A stretch of 64,000 nucleotides of DNA from Hahella sp. HNIBRBA332 (GTDB lineage Bacteria; Pseudomonadota; Gammaproteobacteria; Pseudomonadales; Oleiphilaceae), in contig NZ_CP132203.1 in NCBI RefSeq assembly GCF_030719035.1, positions 2,170,001 through 2,234,000 of the forward strand, written 5' to 3'. Positions 7,966 to 15,508 of this stretch are shown piece by piece (position 1 is the stretch's first letter; every line of letters begins with the position of its first letter). A model generated the notes under the pieces. That model was not told the origin of the DNA. It did not search any database and saw only the letters and a list, made by a program, of their open reading frames with translations. A program made the position numbers and the translations under genes.

Positions 7966-9093
7966 TCAGGCCATATCCCTGATCAACGTCTGATTGGTCT
8001 GCTGTTCCTGATTGATGTAATTGACCATCTGACTCAGGGTGCTTTCGCTGTTTGAAGTCAGGCTCTTGATATGCTCGATGGCCTGCTCGATGCCGGCCTG
8101 ATTCTGCATGATCACTTTGCGCACCAGGGCTTCCTCCGCTTTGGCGTCATTCGCCTCTTTAGTGTGTACGGCCGCATCGACGCCCGCCGCGCCGCCGCCC
8201 ACCTGCGCGCCGCTGGAAACAAACAGGGACATATTGCGGGCCTGATGCAGCAGCGGCCATTCGCTGAGGGACTGCGCCAGCTTGCTGAGGCTGTTCGTCG
8301 CCGCCTGACTGGAAGACGAAGCAGTCGTACCCGCCTGGGTCGCCGTGCTTGCGGTCTTACCCGCGGTCGCCGCTGATGAGGCCGTCTTGCTGGAGTTGGA
8401 GGCGACCGAGGCGGCTTTCCCCGCAGAAGTGGTGGCGGAGGCGTACATACCCGCTCCCGCCGTGCCGATGATCAACACGGCGGCCACAATCACTGAAGCG
8501 ACGATGGCGTTGGCCGGTTCGCCCATGACGTTGGCCAGCCCCTTGGCGATGGCGTTGGTCAGTTCCGACACCGCGCTTTTGCCGGTGGCCATGCCGACCA
8601 TCTGGTCCACCGCCAACGCCATCATGACGCCGCCGGCGATGGCTCCGGCGCCGGTAGCGATAATCGCTGCGCCGGCGATCAGGGTGGCGGCCGCGGCGAT
8701 CCAGCCGAACACTTTGGCGAACATGCCGGACTTCTTGGCCTTTTCCATCTCGTTGATGGATTTCTGCAGGGCTTCCATCACTTCTTTGTGGCGGGCCTCG
8801 TTTTCCTGGGCGAGGTACTTGGCGTCTTCCTTACCGCTTTTAATACCTTCTTCGTCCAGCTTCACTTGCAGGCTTTGCAGCGCCAGCAACAGATCGACGG
8901 TGGCTTTAGGCGGCGTCAGCGCCACCTGTGATGTCGCGCCGCTACGGTTATCTGCGTCAACTGGCGGCAACTGGGTGAACGAATCAGCCGCACGAGAGGT
9001 CCGCGTGGCGTTATGGGTTTCCTGACTGGCCAGAAACAGCTCCGCCAGATCGCCGTTCAGGACGTCTGTCGGTAAGGCTCCTATTGTATTCAT
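7966..9093 (-). CDS. sctE: SctE major translocator (YopB/PopB-like)
   Basis: Major pore-forming translocator. The 375 residues contain a coiled coil (about 70-122), a long hydrophobic hairpin with Gly/Ala-rich membrane segments at about 129-165 and 195-218, and a C-terminal coiled coil. A Ser/Thr/Ala low-complexity tract at about 219-268 follows the second membrane segment and is not typical of YopB. The start overlaps the sycD stop (ATGA), so the chaperone and its client are coupled. Members of this family are held soluble in the bacterium by SycD. Confidence 0.88.
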   Translation of the reverse strand: MNTIGALPTDVLNGDLAELFLASQETHNATRTSRAADSFTQLPPVDADNRSGATSQVALTPPKATVDLLLALQSLQVKLDEEGIKSGKEDAKYLAQENEARHKEVMEALQKSINEMEKAKKSGMFAKVFGWIAAAATLIAGAAIIATGAGAIAGGVMMALAVDQMVGMATGKSAVSELTNAIAKGLANVMGEPANAIVASVIVAAVLIIGTAGAGMYASATTSAGKAASVASNSSKTASSAATAGKTASTATQAGTTASSSSQAATNSLSKLAQSLSEWPLLHQARNMSLFVSSGAQVGGGAAGVDAAVHTKEANDAKAEEALVRKVIMQNQAGIEQAIEHIKSLTSNSESTLSQMVNYINQEQQTNQTLIRDMA

Positions 9094-9659
9094 AGCGTGT
9101 CTCCCTGGTTGGGTAGCGGGTTTGATAAAGGCTTGGATAAAGGGCCGGAAATAGGGTTGGTTTGAGAGCTGGGAAGAGAATGAGCTTTATTGTCAATCGC
9201 CCCCAGCAGTTCCTGCGCTTTGTTGTAAGTCGCCTGATGCTGGGGGCGACCCCGGGACCAATGCAACGCTGCGGTGAGGCCGTTGCGGGCCTGCTGCAGA
9301 TCATTGAGGGCGAGGTAGCACTTGGCGGCCTGTAGCGGCGGCACGGGATTGTCGTGCTGGAGCAGGGCGGAGTAGGAGTAGGCTTCAATCGCCTGCGCAT
9401 ACTTGCCCAGAGACTCGCGGCAGGCGCCCAGTCCGGTCCAGAAGCGCACGTCCAGGTGACTGTAGAGACAGAGAAAGGCGAAGGTCTTTTCCGCCTGCTC
9501 GAACTTGCGTTGCTGATAGAGGTTGTAGCTGATGGTGTAGATCGCCTCGATCTCTGTCTGGGTGATACCGCGGGCGATCGCCAGAGCCCCGCCGCCTTGC
9601 AGAATCTGCTCTAGCAAGGCGGGAATCTCGGCGTGGGTGAGTGAGTCGGGTTGCGTCAC
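9090..9659 (-). CDS. sycD: SycD/LcrH-type translocator chaperone
   Basis: Class II TPR chaperone of the two translocators. The match is strong: ALAIARGITQTEIEAIYTI, then YNLYQQRKFEQAEKTF, FLCLYSHLDVRFWTGLGACR, EAYSYSALL and AAKCYLALNDLQQA, covering the three TPRs of LcrH/PcrH. The start is GTG at 9659 with GGAG ten bases before. The ~168-residue family is extended here by a C-terminal tail with Ser-Gly-Pro-Leu / Lys-Pro-Leu / Asn-Pro-Leu repeats. It lies between the lcrG-like gene and sctE, as in Yersinia and Vibrio. Confidence 0.95.
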   Translation of the reverse strand: MTQPDSLTHAEIPALLEQILQGGGALAIARGITQTEIEAIYTISYNLYQQRKFEQAEKTFAFLCLYSHLDVRFWTGLGACRESLGKYAQAIEAYSYSALLQHDNPVPPLQAAKCYLALNDLQQARNGLTAALHWSRGRPQHQATYNKAQELLGAIDNKAHSLPSSQTNPISGPLSKPLSNPLPNQGDTL

Positions 9660-9678
9660 AATGATTCTCCTTGTGATG

Positions 9679-9981
9679 TCAGATGCGGTTGATTAACCCC
9701 AGCTGGATGCGCGCCCGGTTCGGGCTGGATGGCTGTGGGTCGGGGGCGAGGGAGTGCTCGAAGCGATGACGCCAATCCTGCTCTTGGCGCGCCAGCTCCA
9801 CGCGTTCGGCTTCGGATAATTGGCGCTTGCTGCGTTCGATCAGGGGCGCCAGGGTGTCCCGGTTCACGCCCCATTTCGCCATCAGCGCGTCGGTGTCGGC
9901 GAATGAGGCGGTCACCGACGCGTGCAGCCGCTCCATCTCATAGATAAGTTGATAAGAGAGATTTTCCGTCGCGTCAGACAT
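9679..9981 (-). CDS. LcrG/PcrG-like needle-tip chaperone
   Basis: Predicted 100-residue protein in the place where lcrG-type genes lie. In Yersinia LcrG binds LcrV in the cytosol and restrains secretion. Shared features are two N-terminal helices, a central SEAERVELARQEQDWRHR that resembles the LcrG segment around AERELLDEIKRQRER, and a Pro/Arg-rich tail ending in Gly-Leu-Ile-Asn-Arg-Ile. GGAGGAACT precedes the ATG at 9981. Order differs from Yersinia: here the tip gene comes first and the lcrG-like gene second. The assignment is by position and weak similarity. Confidence 0.6.
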   Translation of the reverse strand: MSDATENLSYQLIYEMERLHASVTASFADTDALMAKWGVNRDTLAPLIERSKRQLSEAERVELARQEQDWRHRFEHSLAPDPQPSSPNRARIQLGLINRI

Positions 9982-10025
9982 AGTTCCTCCTGTCTTTAGA
10001 CCTGAAATCCTCAATGGCCAGGCAA

Positions 10026-10044
10026 GCCCGATCCGGGATCGGGC
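10026..10044. promoter_or_regulatory. intercistronic perfect palindrome
   Basis: GCCCGATCC-G-GGATCGGGC between the tip gene (ends 10063) and the lcrG-like gene (starts 9981). There is no T-tract, so it is not a standard terminator. It may be a stability or processing hairpin that sets different expression of the two genes. Confidence 0.5.
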
Positions 10045-10062
10045 CTGACGGGAACGCTGTCC

Positions 10063-10626
10063 CTAGATCTTGCCGAGGATGCCCTGATTGGTCTGGTGGA
10101 TGTTGCTGTTGGTGTTGGAAGGCAGCGTCAGCGATTCGTCCCGCTTCTTCATTAATGAGCTGATGCGGATCATCTCCAGCTGGCTGCGGCTGTTCAGGCC
10201 ATCGATAAAGGCTTTCAGATTCTCGATGGAGGTCTCCCACTCATCGCTGTTCTGACAGAAATCGTAACCGTCGCTGTCCAGATACAGGCCGCTGTGAGGT
10301 ACGCCTTTGTGCTCCTTGTCGTACTTGCTGAGGCCTTGCTGGATATCGTGCTCTTCGAAGAAGTCGATCATTTCCGGCGGCATGGTGCTGTTGCCTTTGC
10401 CTTCCAGCTTGCCTTTCTCGGTGCGGGCGATGGACAGCATCGCATTCGCCTGCTTAAGCAGGTTGTTCAACGCGGCCATGCTTTGCAGCTCGTCCGCCAA
10501 CTGTTGCTCCAGGTTATTGGCGCGCTCGATCTCCAGAAACATGATGAGTTCCGCCAGACTCATCACCTGATTGTTGATTTGAAATTTATCTCCGCCAAGG
10601 GAAGCAATTCCGCCGATGTTTTCCAT
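10063..10626 (-). CDS. sctA: T3SS tip/filament protein SctA, EspA/SseB size class
   Basis: First gene of the translocator operon, where lcrV/pcrV lies in Ysc-type systems. The 187-residue product is much shorter than LcrV (326). It is helical: an N-terminal helix MSLAELIMFLEIERANN, a mid-region with MPPEMIDFFEEHDI and a C-terminal coiled coil with SRSQLEMIRISSLMKKRDE. Length, the internal PPE-ID element and the closing helix recall EspA/SseB, which cap or extend the needle, and no LcrV-like globular N-domain is present. GAGGA precedes the ATG at 10626; the frame also opens at 10644. Function as needle tip is inferred from position; the exact family is uncertain. Confidence 0.62.
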   Translation of the reverse strand: MENIGGIASLGGDKFQINNQVMSLAELIMFLEIERANNLEQQLADELQSMAALNNLLKQANAMLSIARTEKGKLEGKGNSTMPPEMIDFFEEHDIQQGLSKYDKEHKGVPHSGLYLDSDGYDFCQNSDEWETSIENLKAFIDGLNSRSQLEMIRISSLMKKRDESLTLPSNTNSNIHQTNQGILGKI

Positions 10627-10913
10627 TCTGTTTTCCTCTTTCAAAGTGAGTGACGGGGCGCGTCAACCATGGACGCGTCGTCGGTTCAGTTAGCTGTAAG
10701 GCAGACGGGGTTAGTCCGGGGCGCACATGACGACGCCATTGCAGCCTGACCCGCTGACAGGGCCAGTATTTGGAAACAGGGGGAAGGGAGACATATATCG
10801 ACCGGCTGATTTTGGCGGCGAAATTTTTTCGCGATGTCCTGTAACTTTTTCGAGAGCGGCGGCGTAAATGGAGAAACAGGCGCTGATAAGCGGCTTGTTG
10901 CTCGCAAACAACA
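10627..10913. promoter_or_regulatory. divergent control region of translocator operon and LuxR/MalT regulator
   Basis: About 290 bases between the start of the translocator operon (minus) and the regulator gene (plus). Promoters for both must be here. I could not assign a clear ExsA-type box. A short partial palindrome around GGACGCGTC at 10670-10678 is the only symmetrical sequence that stood out. Confidence 0.4.
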
Positions 10914-13652
10914 ATGACTGAAAATAAAACGACATCGATAACGACACAGGTAAACGACATGGACACAGGGCAGTTTTTGAAGGGAAAGTTTTCCTTCCCT
11001 TTGGCATCACAGATCGTTATTTCCCGCCGCCGTTTGACGCGGAAGCTGGATGCGGCCAGACAGGCGCAGATTCATTGTGTGACCGCGCCCGCCGGGTTTG
11101 GTAAAACCACGCTGATGCAGGATTGGGCTGCGCCTCAGAAGAGCCGCGTTATCTGGTTTGCTATTGAGCGCAGCGACAATCGTCTTTTGCGCTTGGGCGG
11201 CGGACTGTTGGCCGCTTTCGCCAGCGCCGGTTATGGTTTTCCGGGCTGCAAAGACGAGCTGGGTCTGTTGAATGAGCGGAGTGGCGTCGCACGTTGGAGC
11301 AGCTTGTTTGTCGCCGAGCTGGAGGCCGCCGCCCGCCGAAATGATGCGTCTTTGACGCTGGTGCTGGACAATCTGCATTTACTGGATGCGCCGGAGGCCA
11401 TCGGTTTGCTGGCTTGTCTGGTACGCGACCTGCCAGCCCCGCACCGTTTATGTCTGTTGTCCAGAAATCCGCTTCCCCCGGCGCTGTTCGCGTCCACATC
11501 CTGGAATCGGATTCATCACCTTAACGCCGACGAACTGGCGTTTACGCTGGAAGAAGGCAAACAGTATCTGCGTGCCTTGCAGGCGGAAGGGCTCCTGGGG
11601 CGTTATGCCACTCCTGGCTCTCCCGGCATGCAGACGCAGCTTAGCGAACTGTGGCGACAGACCGATGGCTGGCCGATCTTCTTTTGCGCCTTGGCGAACC
11701 GTATGGCCAACAGAAACGCGCCGTTCGCCGCCAGAGATGAACTCAACACGCTGCCTGATTTTCATCGCTATATGGAAGAGCAGGTGATGCAGCCGTTGCA
11801 GCTAGTGCAAAAAGACATGCAGTCGCGGTTGCGGGAGCTGGCGCCGATTAGCGAATTCAATCGGGATCTGCTGAGTCAGTGTCTGCTGCCTGGCGAATCG
11901 CCCGCTTTGATTCAGGCGATGATTCATCACACTGGCCTTATCGTCAAAGCGGGGCAATCAAACGGCGAGTATCGCCTGCGTCGCCCCTTGCGGGAGCATC
12001 TGCGCCAGGACGCCACGTCAAAAACGGTAGAAGCGCCTTCTCTTTTCGATAAAGCGTTTAGATGGCGTTTGGCCAACCATCAGGGCATGGCGGCGATCAC
12101 TCTGTGTATTGATAATGGTTATTGGCGGGCCGCCGTGCATATGCTGGAAAAGTTGTATCCCTCTCTCATCAGCGCAGGATGTTGGACGCAGGTTGCTCAT
12201 TGGCTGGCGGCTGTTCCGGCGCATATCGTCGAGCAACGTCCGCTTTTGCAGATGTTGTTGGGGCGGAAGGCGTTGTTCGAGTCGGCGCCTGCGTCAGCGC
12301 TCATGCACTGCAAACAGGCGCAGACGCTGTTGTCGTCTGCGCGGGAATTGGATCATCCCGAAGCGGTGTACGAGGCGTCATCCAGGGCCCGGTGGTTGCG
12401 GGAGGCGTCCGCACTGATTGCCTCCACTCAGGCGCTGTACGCCACTGGTCAGGCCCAGCCCGTTGCTGAGTCTGCTCCGTCCTGTCTGCTGACGCGCTAT
12501 CACCAGGGGCTGCACGCCCTGCATCAGGGACGTTTGTATGAGGCCAGGCAGCGCCTTACTCAGGTGATGGAGGCGGCTTTGGCGGATGATCCGGGAACGT
12601 TGATCCAGGTGATCCAGGTGTTGGGCTGGCTGCATTATCTGATCGGAGAAACGGACCTGTGGCGCAGTGGACTGGCCTCGCTGCGAGAGCGCCTCGCGCC
12701 AAGTTGCGATCTGTCGCATTGGTTCGCCTGGACCAGCGCATCGACCTTGTTCGGTCTGCTGGAAAACGCCGACACGGACGAAGTAACGCAAGGATTGCAA
12801 GACGCTTCTGTGTTGCATGGCTTGTGCGCGCCGGCGGAGCTGCGCTTCAATCTGGCGGCGGCGCAGGCGTTGCTGGCGATTCGTGAGGCCCGTTGGGATG
12901 AGGCGGGAGAAGCGCTGATGGAAGCTGAAGTGCTGCATCACTCAATCCCCCATCCTGTGCGACAGACGCTGTTTTCAATGCCCGCGCTCAAGGCGCAAAG
13001 ACTGCAGGCGCAAGGCGGCGAACGCGAGGCGCTGCACCTGTTGCAAGCCTGGGGCGGCCACTCTGACCAAGCCTGTTTCGCCAGTCAGCACGAGCAATTA
13101 ATACTGAGCGAGATTCTGTTCGCGCTGAACCGTCCCGAAGCAAGCCTGGAACCGGCGCGTCAGGTGAAAGCCTGGGCGGAGCAACGCCGTTGTGGTTTGT
13201 TGTTGACGAGAGCACTGGCGGTCGAAGCGTTGGCGCTGCAAAAGCTGGGACGGGAGGAGAAAGCGCAGCAGGTGTTTCACGACGCCTTGCATGTGGGTCG
13301 CATGACCAGCAGCCTGCATTCGCTGGTGAGAAAAGACGCCCCTGAGATGAAATCCTTGTTGGCGGCGGCGAAACAACAGGGGCGTTATCCAGCCTATGTC
13401 GGCAAATTGATCCAGCATTACGGCCAAGATATCGAGCAGAATGACGCCGACAGCGCCAGTCTCGCCGCCTTGAGCAAACGCGAGAAACAAGTGCTGGATC
13501 TGCTGGTGACCGGCATGTCCAACCCTGAAATCGCCGACGCCCTGTGCCGCTCTCTGGGCACGGTCAAGATTCACGTCCACAACATTTACCGGAAGCTGGG
13601 CGCCGCCAATCGGGTGTCGGCGATCAACAAATACAACGTCGCCACCGCCTGA
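10914..13652 (+). CDS. MalT/LuxR-type ATP-dependent transcriptional regulator
   Basis: A 912-residue LAL-type regulator: N-terminal STAND NTPase with Walker A APAGFGKTTL at about 58-67 and LTLVLDNLHLLD as Walker B, a long helical/TPR middle section, and a C-terminal LuxR helix-turn-helix (SKREKQVLDLLVTGMSNPEI then GTVKIHVHNIYRKLGA). In MalT the NTPase and TPR parts bind ATP and an inducer before DNA binding. The gene is divergent from the translocator operon and followed by a secretion chaperone, so it probably controls type III expression. Ysc-type systems normally use an AraC regulator (ExsA/LcrF), so this would be an unusual choice. The first ATG (10914) lacks a clear SD; ATG 10959 is an alternative start. 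Confidence 0.88.
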   Translation: MTENKTTSITTQVNDMDTGQFLKGKFSFPLASQIVISRRRLTRKLDAARQAQIHCVTAPAGFGKTTLMQDWAAPQKSRVIWFAIERSDNRLLRLGGGLLAAFASAGYGFPGCKDELGLLNERSGVARWSSLFVAELEAAARRNDASLTLVLDNLHLLDAPEAIGLLACLVRDLPAPHRLCLLSRNPLPPALFASTSWNRIHHLNADELAFTLEEGKQYLRALQAEGLLGRYATPGSPGMQTQLSELWRQTDGWPIFFCALANRMANRNAPFAARDELNTLPDFHRYMEEQVMQPLQLVQKDMQSRLRELAPISEFNRDLLSQCLLPGESPALIQAMIHHTGLIVKAGQSNGEYRLRRPLREHLRQDATSKTVEAPSLFDKAFRWRLANHQGMAAITLCIDNGYWRAAVHMLEKLYPSLISAGCWTQVAHWLAAVPAHIVEQRPLLQMLLGRKALFESAPASALMHCKQAQTLLSSARELDHPEAVYEASSRARWLREASALIASTQALYATGQAQPVAESAPSCLLTRYHQGLHALHQGRLYEARQRLTQVMEAALADDPGTLIQVIQVLGWLHYLIGETDLWRSGLASLRERLAPSCDLSHWFAWTSASTLFGLLENADTDEVTQGLQDASVLHGLCAPAELRFNLAAAQALLAIREARWDEAGEALMEAEVLHHSIPHPVRQTLFSMPALKAQRLQAQGGEREALHLLQAWGGHSDQACFASQHEQLILSEILFALNRPEASLEPARQVKAWAEQRRCGLLLTRALAVEALALQKLGREEKAQQVFHDALHVGRMTSSLHSLVRKDAPEMKSLLAAAKQQGRYPAYVGKLIQHYGQDIEQNDADSASLAALSKREKQVLDLLVTGMSNPEIADALCRSLGTVKIHVHNIYRKLGAANRVSAINKYNVATA

Positions 13653-13811
13653 CGCCTTCCGGGAAAACACAGAACCAAATCTGAACAACCTCCGACGCCT
13701 CAAGGCGTCTGGAGCAGGATACTTACGCCTATTTTCGGTGTTTTACAGGGTTAGCGGTTGATAACTGGTCACCGCCAATCGATAAACACAAGCAACACTT
13801 AAGGAAAGCCC

Positions 13812-14207
13812 ATGCACACCTACAATCAGTTCGAAAGCCTGTTATTTCGTTTCTGCCAGCGCCACCAAATCCCCATGATCCGGCCGGACGCCAATCTGCA
13901 CTACGTGATTTATATCGACAACCTGGCTGTGCGCTGCTTTTCCCAAAGCGGGCGCATCTATCTGCAAATTGATCTGGAAGAACTACCGGGAACAGGACCG
14001 GACCACACCCAAACCGGCAAACACCTGATGCAGCAGTCACTACTGGACAGCCTGCAAACCTCCAGCGTAATCGCACTTAACGAACAAAACCGCATCATCC
14101 TGTTCCAAACACTCCCCCTGGACGACTGCCAGCTACACGACCTCGAAACCGCCATAGAAACCCTCGCCAATCAGGCGGAAGCCTATGGGGGGATATTGGA
14201 GAGTTGA
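13812..14207 (+). CDS. CesT-family class I type III secretion chaperone
   Basis: 131 residues with the alpha-beta-beta-beta-alpha-beta-beta-alpha order of Tir/CesT/SycE-type chaperones: an N-terminal helix (FESLLFRFCQRH), a VIYIDNLAVRCF strand, LYLQ-like ridge IYLQIDLEELPG, then the strand HRIILFQTLPLDD equivalent NRIILFQTLPLDD and a final helix. AAGGAAA lies just before the ATG. Such chaperones are usually encoded next to their effector, but the next plus-strand space contains only a repeat and then a DUF429 gene. Its client is therefore elsewhere or lost. It could share the regulator's transcript, 159 bases upstream. Confidence 0.72.
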   Translation: MHTYNQFESLLFRFCQRHQIPMIRPDANLHYVIYIDNLAVRCFSQSGRIYLQIDLEELPGTGPDHTQTGKHLMQQSLLDSLQTSSVIALNEQNRIILFQTLPLDDCQLHDLETAIETLANQAEAYGGILES

Positions 14208-14337
14208 GAAGTTTGGGGGCGATGGAAGGGCGTAGTGGTCAATTACGGCTCCTTGACAGCCAAACAGCCTTCCAAACCATGTTCGGCGAGCCAGTGCGAA
14301 GAGACGCTCGATAACCTTGGTTTCAAACTAACAAAAA

Positions 14338-14462
14338 GTAGGTCGGAAAAGCGAAGCGCCTTCCGACGCCATGTCGAAATACGAATAAATATCAATAAAT
14401 ACAATTTATTATGGTTTATACTTAAACCAATTTATTGGATGCGCTGTGCTTATCCAACCTAC
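14338..14462 (+). repeat. 125-bp MITE-like repeat, copy 1
   Basis: Begins GTAGGTCGGAAAAGCGAAGC and ends TTATCCAACCTAC, so its ends form an imperfect inverted repeat (GTAGGT.. / ..ACCTAC). A second copy of identical length in the same orientation is at 15325-15449. The middle is AT-rich and diverged. No transposase is inside. The overlapping ORF at 14235-14498 spans the repeat and is not a gene. Confidence 0.85.
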
Positions 14463-14494
14463 GTTTTATCACTGTTGTTCGCTGACTTAGGGGT

Positions 14495-15328
14495 ATGAAG
14501 ATGGATAACTTCGATGCTTCCAAGGACATGCTGTATATCGGCTGGGATGTTGGCGGTTGGAATTGCGATAGCAACAGCAAAAGCCGTGATGCCTTGGTGG
14601 TGCTGGACGGTCGCCGGAGGCTGCTGGGCAAGCCCTGGCGGGGTAACTTGCGGAAGGTTATCAATCAGGCCGCCACCACAGCGGAGTGGATTCAGGCGCT
14701 GCTTGAATGCTGTGAGGTGACATCGCCGTCCTCAAAGCTTCCTGTTGTGACCTTGGCCATCGATACGCCTTTGGGCTTCTCCCTGGCGTTGCAGCAACTG
14801 ATCACCGGCGGCGCCCCTGTCGACAGGCTGGATGAATCCGCCGCTAATCCTTATCTGTTCCGCTTCACTGAGCGCTTTTTATTCCAACAGGGTTTGGCGC
14901 CCTTATCTGCGGTCAAAGATATGATCGGTAGTCAGGCCACTAAAGGCATGCACGCGCTCGCCAAATTCGCGCCCCAACGAAAATCAGTGGGAGTTTGGGA
15001 AGGGGATGGTCAGCTCCAGGCAATCGAAGCCTATCCGTCGTCCTGCAGACACTCCGATCTTATGGCGACGCTGTTGGAGCCATTTTGTTCAGATCGGCGC
15101 AATGATGCGCAACCCTTGCGCCTTCACTGGCGTGACGCGGCCTTTGTGGAGAATATCGACCACGACGACAAACGGGACGCGCTGATCTGCGCCCTGATCG
15201 CCTGGCTGTTCGTGAACCAACCCGAACAACTACAACCGCCGGAACCGGATACCCCGTTATCGGAAGGCTGGATCTTCGTCCCCCAAGACGGCTTGGATAC
15301 AGAGAAGAAAAGCGCTAATACCAAGTAG
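14495..15328 (+). CDS. DUF429 family protein (predicted RNase H-like nuclease)
   Basis: 277 residues. The N-terminal strand YIGWDVGGWN carries the first acidic residue, LAIDTPLGF the next, and the C-terminal part has AIEAYPSS, DDKRDALICALIAWL and EGWIFVP. This is the DUF429 pattern, predicted from comparison to adopt an RNase H-like fold with clustered Asp residues. The biochemical role is not established. AGGGG precedes the start; ATG 14495 and ATG 14501 are both possible. The gene lies between two direct 125-bp repeats, and its TAG stop is formed by the first bases of the second repeat, so the original C-terminus may have been replaced when that repeat inserted. Confidence 0.75.
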   Translation: MKMDNFDASKDMLYIGWDVGGWNCDSNSKSRDALVVLDGRRRLLGKPWRGNLRKVINQAATTAEWIQALLECCEVTSPSSKLPVVTLAIDTPLGFSLALQQLITGGAPVDRLDESAANPYLFRFTERFLFQQGLAPLSAVKDMIGSQATKGMHALAKFAPQRKSVGVWEGDGQLQAIEAYPSSCRHSDLMATLLEPFCSDRRNDAQPLRLHWRDAAFVENIDHDDKRDALICALIAWLFVNQPEQLQPPEPDTPLSEGWIFVPQDGLDTEKKSANTK

Positions 15329-15449
15329 GTCGGAAAAGCGAAGCGCCTTCTGACGTCATGTGTTCATGTTAATAAATGCATTTAATTCAAAGGATTAAAA
15401 TGGTTTATTAAACCTATTTGTTGGATGGCGCTGCGCTTATCCAACCTAC
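15325..15449 (+). repeat. 125-bp MITE-like repeat, copy 2
   Basis: Same length and orientation as 14338-14462, with near-identical ends and a diverged AT-rich centre. The first bases (GTAGG) supply the stop codon of the DUF429 gene. Confidence 0.85.
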
Positions 15450-15471
15450 TTTGATGTGTGAAAGATGTCGG

Positions 15472-15500
15472 GGAAGTGCGGGCGGGCCGCCCGCGCTTCC
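15472..15500. repeat. GC-rich palindromic element, copy 2 (possible terminator of TPR gene)
   Basis: GGAAGTGCGGGC and GCCCGCGCTTCC pair around a short loop. It is a relative of 1313-1340. It lies 9 bases past the stop of the minus-strand TPR gene but has no T-tract. Confidence 0.5.
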
Positions 15501-15508
15501 GGGTAGGG

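Noticed and set aside
12378..12941. 187-residue minus-strand ORF within the MalT/LuxR-type gene
   Set aside because: Antisense shadow of the helical repeat region; Gln/Arg-rich.
14235..14498. 87-residue plus-strand ORF before DUF429
   Set aside because: It spans the 125-bp repeat and has no domain pattern.
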